A DNA stretch of 64,000 bases from Caprimulgus europaeus. Its lineage: Eukaryota; Chordata; Aves; Caprimulgiformes; Caprimulgidae. Location of the stretch: contig OU015523.1 of NCBI GenBank assembly GCA_907165065.1, positions 13,329,834-13,393,833 on the forward strand. The letters run 5' to 3'. Shown piece by piece: positions 52,101 to 63,908 of this stretch. How positions within the stretch are numbered: the stretch's first letter is position 1; each line of letters starts with the position of its first letter. The position numbers were made by a program, and so were the translations under genes. The notes under the pieces are model-generated. The model searched no databases. It was not told the origin of the DNA and saw only the letters and a list, made by a program, of their open reading frames with translations.

Positions 52101-54552
52101 GAAGTTCCTGTTACAGCTGTGAGAGGCTGACTCTCAGTAATTATTTTTTTTTTCTAAATAAGTAGCTGAGAAAGAATTAAAAGGGGTTTTTTCCCAGTAA
52201 TACATAAGATATGGATTTGATTTTCTAAAATAGAATGTATATTTTTCGTTCTTTTAAATGACTGCCCTTTCTAGGTACAAGAAGAATAACCTCAGTACTG
52301 GGAATATTTTCTTCTTTTTGTCCTCCTTGTAGTGCCCAGGTAAAATCAAACAAGAAGGAAAAGCAATATCAATTAACAGAGAACGGGGAAAAAAACCCAC
52401 TTTGCAACAAACTCATTGACAAAACTTACTACAACACTCACCATGCAAAACCTTTACAGGAAAAAAGCATCCAGTTATATTATCGGTCAACGTGACTTCC
52501 CCTGCATGCATCTTGTGCAAGTCAGCTGCATCTTCCATACATGTTCAACCCCCCCACCTTTGTTCATAGTTCTCACAGTCATTCTCCTGTGCAAATCTTA
52601 TTTTATGACTGAACACTCTCCCAGGTGATAACTGCCTATTCCATACTCCATGAGCACCCAAATGTGCACCTGCATTACTGTGGTTAATGTCAACTTCCTG
52701 CACTGCAGCGTAACCTGCAGAGATGCGATACCATGCGCTAGGTTCCCGTCAACAGAGGGCCTGTAATGGAACCCAGGCAGAAAGAGAGTCACTAAGCAAA
52801 AACAGCAAGCACTATATGAAGGATATATTAAATAAATACTTCATTTCTCCTGTGAGCATGATCCTATCCTACTCTGTGTTTTTTTTATTGTTTTGAGAGA
52901 ACCTGTACAAAGTCCAGAGAATTACTATTCTTGTTACTGCTGCCTCTCTTATCATGGAAAAATGGAGTAAATGCCCTGGTCTCTGTGAAGCAGGGGAACA
53001 GGATGGTCACTGTGATCTATTTGTTGCCCCTATATCTTTACCTCTTTCCTCAGTTTTTCTTTCCTTTGTTCTAACTGCTTCCGCAATTCCTTTTGTCTGG
53101 GAGAAAGACAGTAAGTGGAGTTTGCAGACTGTGCCCTCTGCGGAGCCTTCCTTTTTCCCAGAGCTCTTGCAGCTTTGATGGCAGAATTTGGACGACGCTT
53201 AGGAGTAGATGGAGGCTTAGGGACATACACAGACTCTTCTCTACCAGGAGAAAAAGAATGTGCTCCTGGTCTTACTGGAGGTGCTTCCTTCACTCCAGAG
53301 ACAGTGCCTAAAGGATCGTAGTGTGAAGATTTGGGAGACACCTGTTGAGTTTCAATATCAGTAAAAGAAACACTTATTGGGGGCAAAAAGCCCTGGCTTT
53401 CAATATCACGTAAACTTAAGAGTTCAAACTTCCCATCTTTTTCCACTAGGATTTTACCATCCTTCTTTTCCTCACCCTTGTCAGCAAGTGGGGAATGTGA
53501 TGTGCTTTCCTGTCCCGTTTCATTAGAAATATGCAACCGAGATAGGCTATTTGAAACATCATCTTCTCTTGCAAGGTCAGTTTTACAAACTTCAGCATCT
53601 TCTAGCGGAGGAACTTCAAGATCCACTAACTTATCCTTAAATTTTAATTTCCGTTCTCTGTTCTGATCCACAGGAGCCTGATTCTCCAGCAGTTTGTTGG
53701 CTTCTTCGATCTTCTCCAAGATGTAACGCTTTATTTCTTCATCCTCTTCCTCATCTAGTTCCTGCTGGTTTTCCAGCTTGGATTCCTGGCTAGAACTTTC
53801 ACTATCAGTATCAGATACACGGTCCCCCTGTTTAATATCAGACCTGATTTCCAAACTTTCTTCATTGGAGGGTCTCACTTTCACATCTACATCCGCCTCT
53901 GAAAGCTGATCTAGATTTTCTTCCATTTTGTCTTCCTCAAAGTCGTCCGCAATTTTAACAATTTGTGCTTCAACATCCTCTTCATTTTTTTCAGGATTCT
54001 AAAAAAATTAAAATAAACTTGTCTATTCTCCCAACAAAGAACAGTACCAGAGAAAGAGAAAAGAAACAGTGAGAGAAAAGAGCAGTACTAACTACCCTAA
54101 TTCTACAACAGGCTGTCAAATAATGCATGTCATAACTAATAGCTTTTTTGGCACTCTCTTGCAGTTTCTCCATGTTCACATCTGCACAAAGTTTAACTGG
54201 CCAGGGCTTGCGCAGTAAAGCGGCCGGTGACAGCGTAAAACAGAGCGTGTTCACTGAATTATTCTGCACTATAATTCCAAGTAACCTTTCTTGTCAATAT
54301 TCAGTGAACATACCGACACATTTCAAAAGATACTGAATTTTTGTCCTTATGATTGCAGATATTACTCAATTTTGTCTTCTAAATAAGACAATTAGCATTT
54401 AATTTAACTGATACCTCTCTTTCACCAAGGTTTTCTTTTTCTTCTTCATCAATTAGCCATTCAAGGTCTTTTTCAAAGTCATCCTCATATTCTCCACTTT
54501 CCGTTAAATCACCCGTATCTGCTGGATCTCTTTGGTCTTCCTTTTCACTCAT
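49026..54552 (-). CDS. CCDC181: CCDC181, coiled-coil domain-containing protein 181 (complete coding sequence)
   Basis: The coding join on the minus strand is 54552-54415, 53998-53042, 50747-50601, 49940-49786 and 49188-49026, giving 519 residues (human about 509). Residues 21-34 (EYEDDFEKDLEWLI) are a conserved acidic block. The middle is acidic and probably disordered. From about 340 it turns basic and coiled-coil (STYCLSPRQKELRKQLE). Three copies of a [VA]FKxWLxxK motif lie at 384-392, 423-431 and 463-471. The end FRFTDQYS matches human FRFTDHYN. The mammalian protein binds microtubules and is found in sperm flagella and motile cilia; the molecular role is poorly known. The gene converges with BLZF1 and lies downstream of SLC19A2 on the same strand, as in human. 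Identification is secure. Confidence 0.95.
49786..49940 (-). CDS. CCDC181: CCDC181 fourth coding exon (residues 415-466)
   Basis: This 155-nt exon has acceptor AAATAG, preceded by a 16-base T run on the minus strand, and donor AAAGA|GTGAGT. It encodes the second repeat (EAFKLWLKKKHQEH) and the first half of the third. Glu466 is split over the junction. Confidence 0.93.
49948..49963. repeat. A16 homopolymer (T16 in CCDC181 sense)
   Basis: Sixteen A residues on the plus strand form the pyrimidine tract 7 bases upstream of the fourth CCDC181 coding exon. Confidence 0.95.
50601..50747 (-). CDS. CCDC181: CCDC181 third coding exon (residues 366-414)
   Basis: This 147-nt exon, phase 0-0, has acceptor GTCAAG and donor AAA|GTAAGA. 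It is highly charged and encodes the first FKxWL repeat (MVFKAWLQKKKEQ), matching human VFKAWLQKKREQ. Confidence 0.93.
53042..53998 (-). CDS. CCDC181: CCDC181 second coding exon (residues 47-365)
   Basis: This 957-nt exon, phase 0-0, has acceptor TTTTTTTAG and donor GAG|GTAAAG. It carries conserved blocks RERKLKFKDKLVDLEVPPLE, ILVEKDGKFELLSLRDI, SQGFLPPI and STYCLSPRQKEL, separated by poorly conserved acidic or Ser/Pro-rich stretches. Confidence 0.96.
54415..54552 (-). CDS. CCDC181: CCDC181 first coding exon (residues 1-46)
   Basis: The exon runs from acceptor TTTTTTTAG (exon base 54575) through 23 nt of 5' UTR to ATG at 54552-54550, then 46 codons to donor GAG|GTATCA. It encodes the conserved EYEDDFEKDLEWLIDEEEK block. 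The ATG aligns with the human start. Confidence 0.93.
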
Positions 54553-54575
54553 TTTGGTGATGTGTCAGTGTAATA

Positions 54576-57456
54576 CTAAAAAAAGGAGAGGAAAATAATT
54601 GTTTTAAAACTCTAGTGGCACACAAATACAGAACATCGATATATTTTATGTCACCTACATAAAGCTTGTCAGCAGTGTCAATACAACCACATTAGTGCCA
54701 CAGCACCTCAGAACTAAGGATTACTAACGGTTTGTAAACCTGAATGGTTTTGACACTTCCAGCTCTGACTACTAGGGGAAGATCTGAGTCAAAGCAAACT
54801 GAGGTGATGTACTTAATGTGCTGCAGTGAATCTTCGCCAGAGCCAAGGCTAGAACTTACACTCTCATAAGTGTTAGTCCCATCCTTTAACAAAGAGATTG
54901 CTGGTTTATGTTTATTAAAAGTGTTCATTGCTCCCACGTGTGTTTTACATTGTTGTTTTATATCTGCCTGACCTACTTTCCTTTAAAGAAATCTTAACTT
55001 GTTTAAAGTTACATTGCAAAGATGTGAGATGCACAAGCCCTAGAAGATGCATGCCATGGCTGACATTAGATAAAATTATCAAAAAGCTTCCCATAGTGAC
55101 ATATTAAAATGAGAAGACATTTATCAGACTCCTGACAGGAACCTTCTGCTGGAGTGACTGACCATTCACAAGCAGTGAGCTTCCAAACCATAACACCTCC
55201 ACTAGTATTAGCGGTAACAAAAGTCACACAGACACGGGGACTGCTGGGAAAAGCATTCAGTTCCAGTTTGGTTTTCTGAGGAGGACAAGGATGGGAAACA
55301 CTCGGTAGCCAGTCAGGCAGGCTTGATTACGGTCATATTCGTGACATAGCTGAAGATGAGGCACTATAAGGACTGTATTTTTTAAAGTCTTTGGACTGCA
55401 CATCACACACAGGTGCCAACGGCTGCTGAAGGACTTTGGGTGACAGTGCTGGGGGTCCAGGCTGACCGCCTGGCACCCCTAGCTCAGCTTGATGGAAGGC
55501 ATCTGTCTCCATCTGAAGACACAAAAAGGTTAAAGACACCTGGAGACACACATCAGCCTAGACAGCTGATTCTGCTCTTTTTACACCTTCTGCCACCCAT
55601 GTTTCTTCCCGAATCTGTTTACTACTGTTTGCAAAAGCAACATAAAAGAAGGAAATGTTGCTTATTCAAAAGTTCCTATTCTCTTTGTACTCTCTGCTGT
55701 AGGCTGGAAGGTGCCACTTCTAAGTGTCTCTCTAGTAGGACAAATCTGTGTCATTTACAAGACAATAAAAGATCCTGGATAGAGCATTAGCATATGGCAG
55801 CACAATATGGGATGTAAGAGGTAGCTCTGACCCTGGATAGCCCTGGAACAGCAAGACAGCTCTTGCTGTGTGACCATCCTGCCTTTCCTGACAAGAAGGG
55901 TTGCACCTCAACTTCCCAATCTAAGTATTTTGTCATGCATGTTGTAAAAACCCTTCCATCCAGAAGATGCTTCTTAAATTCCTTCAAGCTTTTGTTTTAA
56001 ATTCTGATGAGCATCTCGGAGTTCTCAGATATTTAGTCACACGAACACCAACTCCCTTTCTCAAAACTCTGCATTTCATGCTTGACAAGAGCACTGCTCT
56101 TTCAGACGTCAAAATTTAGTCAAGATTTGTTTAAGAGGAAAGAATGGTAAAATAAAGCTAGGCACTTTTGTTGCAAACTTATTTGTACACACACTTTATA
56201 AAAGCTCTTCTTTCCGTTTGAGCCATATTTTGTTCAAGCAAATCTGTTTATTTTGTTCAAGAAAATCTGTCTGGTGTTTGGTTTTGGGTTTTTGTTTTTT
56301 TTTTTTTCCTAATTCACTTCTTTTTAGCCACCATTTGTCACAAGAATCACTTTAGATTTCCCTGAATTTAAATTTGCAGACTTGTTCAGACTGTTTCCTT
56401 GGCTTTCCACACCTTATTTCCATGATGTTTTTCCTGCACCTCTTCTCATATGACATGTAACCATTTTTGCTTAGAAATGCCCCTTTCTTCACAAATATCC
56501 TAGGTTTGAGTGGTGATGTGTACCTGGGTTCTTAATGGAGGTTACTTTGTTCGAGTTATTCAGCACAAAAGAACTATTTAACTTCATCATTATAGTGAGT
56601 GGGTGCCAAAGCTACAAAGCTGAATTGTGCCTTTAACAAAACACATTCACATCAGTCTGTGACACTAGACCCAAACACTGAAAAATGTTCGATTTATTTA
56701 GGATATGGATAATAAAGGGGAACAGCATAAAAATCAGCCTCTTCTGCTGTAACAGAGTCACGGCTGCAGAGATCATTTCAGTTTAATGACTTTGTTTCAG
56801 AAATCCTGCATCAACTCCTATTCTATCTAGGGTCTAATGAAACAAAGATTAAAGCACTTCGGCTTTAATGGGGACCGAAGGTAGTCAGAAAACCTCAACC
56901 CTTCATTTTCACTTGCTAATATTCGGATCCAGGGGGGATGTAGGCTGTGATGGAACCGCCCTGCCAAGCCGAGTAACACCGCTGCGCGGTTATCCCCGGG
57001 CGCGGGCTGGCCGCGGCTACAGCAGCCTGAGGGTCCGACCGGCCGCGGGCTTTGGGGGTTTCGCCCCTTTGTACCAAACCATCCCCACACGCACCCGGCA
57101 CCGCTGCATGGGGCGGGCCCAGCCGCACCTGGCTGCGCGTCTCAACGAGGGCGGCTTCTCCTTATGCTGCGACCGACAGGCCGAGCAAGCGAGGAAGCCT
57201 CTCACCGGGCCGTACCTACTCAGGGTCCCGCCGGAGCCTCCCGCCACGGGCCCTGCCGGCAGGTGCGGCCGCCGCTCGCCTCACCGGCCCTACCCGCTCC
57301 CCGCAGGAGTTCCGGACACCCCGCTCACCGCGGCTCCGCCGGGTCCCGCCGCTGCCCCACCCGGCCCAGGGGACGAGGTGCCGCCGCCGCGGCCCGTCCC
57401 ACCGGTGCGCCCGGCGGCGTTGCCATGGCAGCAGCGGGGGCAGCCCCCCCGCTCAC
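54576..57456 (-). other. CCDC181: Probable CCDC181 5' UTR intron
   Basis: The first coding exon has its own splice acceptor 23 nt upstream of the ATG, so at least one non-coding exon lies upstream. The CpG island at 56930-57720 is the likely source. Several donors exist there; GGGAAG|GTGAGC, ending at 57457, is the best I see. No other gene was seen inside. Confidence 0.5.
57419..57432. promoter_or_regulatory. X-box-like RFX motif 1
   Basis: GTTGCCATGGCAGC has two half-sites two bases apart, with one mismatch to the right-half consensus RGYAAC. RFX factors bind X-boxes at ciliary gene promoters. Confidence 0.65.
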
Positions 57457-57566
57457 CTTCCCGCAGCAACGGTCACCGCCGACGGCGGCCGCCGAGGCCC
57501 AACCTCCGCCCCGCTCGCACCTTTCCCTGCCGCCCCTGCACAGGCAGCCGCGGGCATGGGCGCCCT

Positions 57567-57580
57567 GTTGCCATGGAGAC
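57567..57580. promoter_or_regulatory. X-box-like RFX motif 2
   Basis: GTTGCCATGGAGAC is a well-known functional X-box form. It lies about 110 bp upstream, in CCDC181 direction, of the best candidate first-exon donor. Confidence 0.7.
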
Positions 57581-57839
57581 AGACCTCCGCACCGCCCCGC
57601 AGGCTTTGTCCCCACGCTCAGGCCCGAGGGAAGGCCCTTCCCTTCCCCTGCGTTTCTCGTGGGGCCACAGCTGTGAGTGCCCGGGCGAGGGGCAGCAGCG
57701 CGGCAGGCTGGCCCCCTGCCCACCCAGGGGAAAGCAGAGCCTCTTGTCGCTGTTTAACGATGCACTTGTTTGGGAGCAGCCTGAGCTTGTATTGTATCAT
57801 CCACACTCTGGCTGGCGATGAGAAACTGCATTAGATTGA

Positions 57840-60800
57840 AAGCTACCAGTGTAAAAATTTCAGCTTTTGTTAACAAAGACAGTGCCAAACGCCCAAAGAG
57901 GAGCTCCTCTGCAATATTCACTCCCAGAACTCTGAAATGTGAAAAGAAGAAGGGAAAAAGCCACCAAAACCCACCCTAAATCAATCCCCTTCTGGAAGAA
58001 GCCACCCAAGAGCAAGGGGAAGCACCCCATGCTGCTGGCAGCCCTCCATGCCAGAGCCCAGGCTGTTCCCTGGCCCTGCAGGGCTGAGGGAAGTGGGGCT
58101 GGGATGTGTGGCTTGAACCAAGGCAGGGGTTGGGATTTCATTCCTGGTCTTTCACAGAATCATGGAATTATTCAGATTGGAAAAGACCTCTAAGATCATC
58201 CAGTCCAACCATCACCACCATGCCCATTAAACCATATCCCCAAGTACTACAACTACATGTTTCTTGAACACCTCCAGGGATGGTGACTCCACCACTTCCC
58301 TGGGCAGCCTGTTCCAATGTCTGACCACTCTTTTGGAGAAGAAATTTTTCCTAATATCCAACCTGAATCTCCCCTGGCGCAACTTCAGGCTATTAACTCT
58401 TTGTGGTAATAAACCAGAGGCCACTAACTTACCTGCAGTGACACTGGAAAGGTGGAGGGAGCAGCCACTGGGGTGGACCATGGGTCACGCAGCATCATCT
58501 GGGGCTTCCCAGCGCTGTGTTGTGGGGGATGACCCTCCTCAGCTCTCCTCCTGGCTGAGGGTCTGGGCCACAGCAACACAGCCCCCCCAGGGTGGAGTGA
58601 GAGAGTCATCTTCACTGGCAGCACTGACATGGTGCCCATCACACCATACCCCACATAGCCATGGTCACCAGTTTTGATTACACTGGCCCAGCAGGGTGAA
58701 GGATGACAGTCTACAAATGCATCAGAAGGCCACACACCTCAGAGAGCAACACCCCCCCTGCACTAAAGGGTTAATGTTAATAAAAGAAAATATGGGCAGA
58801 AAACAGCCATGAATAAATTTAGCCAGAGCATTGATAACTTTCAGAGTAATGCGGGTAGAGTTACCCTTTCACTCAAAGTTACACTTTGGGGCAGTAGAAA
58901 AGCTAAACCCCTTCAAGGTGGGGTTCAGGAGGTCTCTGAAGACAGGACATCATAGGCCACATGCCACAGGAGGAGGTTGGATTCCATGACCTTGGGGTTT
59001 CTGCTAAACTACACCATACAGTGAGAAAGAGAAATGAGTTTTGACGTTGTTTTCCGTGGGTTGGAAGGGCCCCCTGATATTTACCCGAGATAACACTCAG
59101 GTGCCTGCTTGGCAATGGTTCCTGCTGTACCTGGAAACTTCAACCACTGACCTCACCCAGGGTCATGCAGTTATCCTGCTCTTGAAGACAATATGCTGAA
59201 CATTTGATTTTCCATGTTTTACAGACAGGTGGCTTTGACAAGTTAATAACAGACTAAAATAAAGAGAATTGGGCACAATATCAAAGCTTTTTGTTCTGCT
59301 TTTATGATAAGACTATCCTTCATCTTGTAAGCCAGTATTACCCCTTTCATTCACAAGAATTTGACTACAAATCAGCATGATTGTAAGATGAGAATTAGAC
59401 CCCATTGTTGGAAGCTGCAATGCTTAATGATGATAATTTAATTATATCTTAAGGTCAATCTAAATTCACGTATGCATTCATTAACCCACATCATTAAATT
59501 TAGGTTTTCAGTTGTTCCTGTCTGTGAGGGAGCTACAGAGCACCGTTATGAAAAAACACAATGGCAACAACAGCTAAGCAGTGCAGGTCTCCAATACTAG
59601 GTCAAGCAATGTAGGGCTCCAGGGATGGGCCCTGACATGCTTGTTGCTCTTTTCCATGTCCCTAATGCATCAGACATTGTGTTTAGACACCGATTCATGC
59701 AAAGCGAGTATGTTTGACAGAGAAAGTCTGTGTAAGACCTCCAGAGCAATGTTAAACAAGCACCTGAACACCTTTTGTGTGTTGTGTAGAAAACAGTTGA
59801 CACTGTCAAGAGTCATTTGGAATAGATGACTCCAGAGCTCCCAGTCTCCTGCCCCTTCCATACCCAAAGTCCCTGTTTCCTTCCCAGTACTTGGCTATGA
59901 TCACACTGATAGAAAACAAAACATAACCACTTCTGTGCAGAGCCCTTCCTTTTCCCTGAGAGCACTGCCAGAGCAGCCAGCTGTCACACACAGCCACAGC
60001 ACAGTTCACTGTAACCCTGCCATGCCTCAGTGGGCTGTCACAGCCCGTGCCAGCCCAGGGGGACAGCAGTGGGTGCTGCTCCTGAAACAGCAGCCTCTGG
60101 CAGCTCTTACTATTCCTTACTTTTTACACAGAACAAGCCCAGCACCTGGCCTCTTCCCCTAACAGTGATCCTAAGCCCAGGAGCCATACCACATCTGACC
60201 AGTATCATAGCAAGCCCGGTGCAGGGGACACAGATTTGGTGGTAACACTCACCTCCAGCAGCAGCCGCCAGCATCGACTGGAACAAAGAAGCAGCCACAG
60301 CATCCCAGGCAGACACCCCAGCTGTGTGTAGTGTTTATCTCATCTCCATCAAACCGCGCCGCGTGCTGTATCAGTAATGCAGGAACTCGGCTCCTTGACA
60401 GCAGATCCCTTTTCAGATCTCAGCTGTACGCTGTGTGGCAGGATGCAATGGGAGGAGCAAGAGGGATTATCACAGTTCACGTGGACCTGCTTTGCTCGCA
60501 GGCAAAAGCAGCCTCAGGGTTCTTGTCGCAGCACCTTTCACCAGCACCAGAGAGGTGAAACACTTGAATCCACTTTAAAAGGTAATGCTATACCTGTATG
60601 AGCTACTAGTTACCTTCCTGTTTGTAAGCAAGAGAAATTTTAATCCTCCACACTGGCAAGAAGCCCATCCCTGCGCAGCTGACTCCTGCATTCACCCAGG
60701 GAAGGCAGATGAATGAAATTCAGAGCAAGGCTGACATGCTGACAGTCCTATGCCTCCTGCCTCAGCAATAGAGTTCTCAAGGAAACAAATGTAAGGAAGG

Positions 60801-61480
60801 CCCCCACTTCCTCCCCACACCAGCCCTTTTCTCTTGTTTTTGGTGTTGTGCAGAGGGGTTGTTGGGCTACTACTCACACCAAACTACATCAAACTGGCAG
60901 CAGATATTCAGAGACCACTTTCCCCTCTAGCCCAGCCCGCACTATCAGGTACAAGCCATCTCTTCCAGAAGGACAAGATGGGTAGAGCTTTCCAAGGCAG
61001 CCAGGTGTGGGTGTGTCAGGATGGGGAGTTTACAGCATTTTTTTCTTAAGGCCTCAATTTTGTAATTAGGTTGATGGAAATAGAAAGGTCCTCCTGCATG
61101 GCAAACCTGTACCTGCTTTCCCTGACAGTCACCCTCAGCGAGACTGATGCTTCCTGATCAGGGTTACCCTGAACCAGTAAGTAATTTTCTCCCCAACTAG
61201 ACCAGTCTGCACTGGAACTACAGAGTCATACTTCAAACTGCCCAGCAATTAAGGATCCTCAATGGAAGACTCAAGACACTTGCACAGCATTCTGCAAACC
61301 TACACAAAACAGCCAACAACTATAATCTTTAAGATTTGCTGCTTTTTGCATGGTTTGTCCTGTATTCCCCCTGCTCCTCACTTTGTAACAAAGATGCTCA
61401 GAACAACCTGCATTAGAACAGCAGCAGCAGCAATACTGTGGATTAGCACGGTATCACAATACAAAACAAACACTCGCCAC
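57840..61480. other. Intergenic region between CCDC181 and SLC19A2
   Basis: It holds one CR1 copy (about 58152-58418). The rest has no coding exon, RNA gene or repeat I can name. Confidence 0.6.
58152..58418 (-). repeat. CR1 LINE fragment with ORF2 tail
   Basis: On the minus strand this reads as the CR1 ORF2 C-terminus ([20 protein letters not shown], then [19 protein letters not shown]) and then the 3' end up to CCATGATTCTGTGA. The tail is in one frame from 58227 to about 58410. It is the only CR1 copy here in minus orientation. Confidence 0.95.
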
Positions 61481-61484
61481 ATGG

Positions 61485-63908
61485 GATATCTCGGAGTATT
61501 TTTATTTAACAAAAATAGCTATTCAATTAGAAACCAACAACGTCAACGTGTTGACAGAATTTCACAGGCATCGGTAACTCTGCGTACAGCTCCCGTCAGG
61601 CTCTGGCATCACCTCATCACCACAGCAACAGCACAGCACAGGAACCTGAGCAACAGCCAGGTGTGGCTTCCACACACTAACAGGCCTGGAGACACACAGA
61701 GTGTGGCGTGCCTCTTATTGCAGTTGCCACAGTTTCACTACTTTGGTAGAAAAATCAATTATTGCTGTAATTCATTAGTTAATTTTTGACTTGCTTTTAA
61801 ATAACTGGGTTGTTCCCCATCAAAGATGTGTTCTCTGTATGAAAAATGTGATTAAAATTGAGCTGCTTTTTTTGTCCACTTGACACAAATGCTGTATGCC
61901 CACTCCTCGTGCCTCGCTGCAACTGCCATCAGGCCCAGGAACCCAAAGGACAGGAGATGCACTTATTATCCCTCTCTCCCAGGACAGCTTGTCAGCTAGC
62001 ATTTCATAGCTTCTGATTTTACTTTTTTTTAAAAAAACCCCAACAAAACAAAACAACAAAACAGTAAAGAAAGGAATATATACACAGATGGCTTGAAGCT
62101 TCCATTTCAGGATAAGGCAGTTAAGTTTACATGTGCAACTGCCAGTACAGCTGAGCCCCTCCGTTTAGGGGGAGTTTTGAAGAGACAGACTGCAAACGCA
62201 GAGAAGCTTTGGGGAATGAGTTCCCCTGAGCAGCCAGCCTGGAAGGTCTCCCCAGACCCCAGGCAGCACATCCCAAACACATTCATCAGTCACCTTGTGT
62301 GGTAAAGGCTGAGGCTCACAGAAGTGATGAGAAAGGTCAGACCTGTCCCAGCCAGGGGAGAAAAGCCTTCCCAACCCCAGTGCTGTGACATCTCCATGGC
62401 ACTAAAAGCAAACAATGAACCAAAGCTGCTCCTTCAGGCTCTGGCTGGGAGAAGCTCTAACCAGCACACAGAGAGAAGGCGTGGAGGGAAGCACATTGCA
62501 TTGCATTTCTCCCCTGCCAGTTCTTCTGTACACTTAAACTCACCACAACCTGCACAGCAACACGGACAGTCCACAGGCCATTTCCACAGGTATCTGTTGC
62601 TGTGCCAGTCATGGTGCCTGAGTATGCAGGTGCCCAAGCTCAAGACAACTCTGTGCAACTCCCTCCTAGTGCTGAAGCGATTTGGAAAAAAATTAATTCT
62701 TTTTTTAAACCAGGTATAAGGCAAGCCCCATATTGCTTAGACTGAACGAAATAAAATAAAGAACTGACCACTCCAAACATTCATTGTCCTGCTTAGGTGG
62801 AAAGAAGAGGTAGAACTAGTGGACAGAGACCCACCAGAAGCATAAAGGCATTTTAAAATAAGGGAAAAAACTGACAGACCAAAAGCTAACATTTTTCAAA
62901 GCCTCAGGTGGTCATCCTGCTATCATAACTGAAGGTGTCTATTTAGTCACCAGAGTCATGATTCTCCAATATCACACAGAATAGCTTAAAATTCTGCAAG
63001 TCACCTTCCTTCCCAGTGCTTTACCAACCAACATCGACCATCCCACCAAAGCAGCCCAGCATCCAAGGTTGTGAGGCTGTGACTCCTGTAACGCAGGAAT
63101 CTGCAGTCCTGAAGGACAAAGGCAAGGATGTCCAAGGGTCCCCCAGATTAGCATTTTGTCTACTTAGGCTCCCTCTAAGCTTCCTCTCCAGCTTTACAGT
63201 TGCTTGGGCACAGGCCTTCATGGCACAAGCAGCACTGCCAACAGCCAATTCACCAGTGCTACAAGTTGCCCCAGGACACAGTTAGGTTTTTGGGGAAGCA
63301 CCATGATCAGCTACAGTAAAACTCTAGCAGCAGGGGTGACAGACAGGAACAGCAGAAACAGTACAAGCAACTCAAGGAAATAGATGCAGAAACATTAGTG
63401 TACTAGTCCTCAAAACAGAGCACCTAGCATCACGGGACTGGCACAGTGAGAGCCACACTGCAGAGCACAGGCTTACAGCCACCTCCTGTCCCAGGCCTGG
63501 GGCTCTCCACAGAGAGGTCTATTAGTGTGTCCTCACTTCTGCCCTGCAGCAGCACCTCAATGACAGAGAGTAGGAGTTGACTAGACAATCATGAAACTGC
63601 CTTTTCAATGGCAGCCTCCACATGCACAGCCTTAAGACTAAAACCTCCCAAGGCTTTCATTCTTTGAGAAAACTTACTGTTCTTTGCTGCACATCCCACA
63701 TATGCAACAGAAGAACAAAAGGCATTTTAGAAGATATTTGTTCTTACTGATGTAAGAGCTAATATATTTACCTTCTAAAATGTGCTACTAATATAGTACA
63801 AATATGTATCAAATACCATTCAGGTGACTGCCTTGGGAAGAAAAGGCAGAGATTAAAAATCAGACCTATATCTTCATGTGTAGCCATCAAGAGTCTTCAC
63901 TTGGTGCA
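61485..63908 (-). other. SLC19A2: Probable SLC19A2 3' UTR
   Basis: This is about 2.4 kb between the SLC19A2 stop and a minus-strand AATAAA at 61501-61506. The extent is inferred from that signal; earlier or later sites are possible. Confidence 0.5.
61501..61506 (-). terminator. SLC19A2: Candidate SLC19A2 polyadenylation signal
   Basis: AATAAA on the minus strand, in the context GTTAAATAAAAATAC, about 2.4 kb past the stop codon. Confidence 0.45.

Larger units (their letters stand above)
56930..57720 (-). promoter_or_regulatory. CCDC181: CpG island, probable CCDC181 promoter
   Basis: This is a GC- and CpG-dense block about 2.4-3.2 kb upstream of the CCDC181 start codon. It contains two X-box-like RFX motifs and candidate minus-strand donors. 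Open frames of up to about 300 codons on both strands are what GC-rich sequence gives by chance. Confidence 0.75.

Noticed and set aside
56868-57821. Open frame of 317 codons, plus overlapping long frames on both strands
   Set aside because: It lies in a CpG island, and several frames are open at once on both strands. The product is Pro/Arg/Gly-rich with no recognisable domain. GC-rich sequence gives this by chance.
58227-58481. Minus-strand open frame of 84 codons with RFRLDIRK and [10 protein letters not shown]
   Set aside because: It is CR1 ORF2 tail. The plus-strand frame over the same place is its shadow.
61262-61789. Open frame of 175 codons, plus strand
   Set aside because: It is antisense to the probable SLC19A2 3' UTR end, with no recognisable domain or codon signal.
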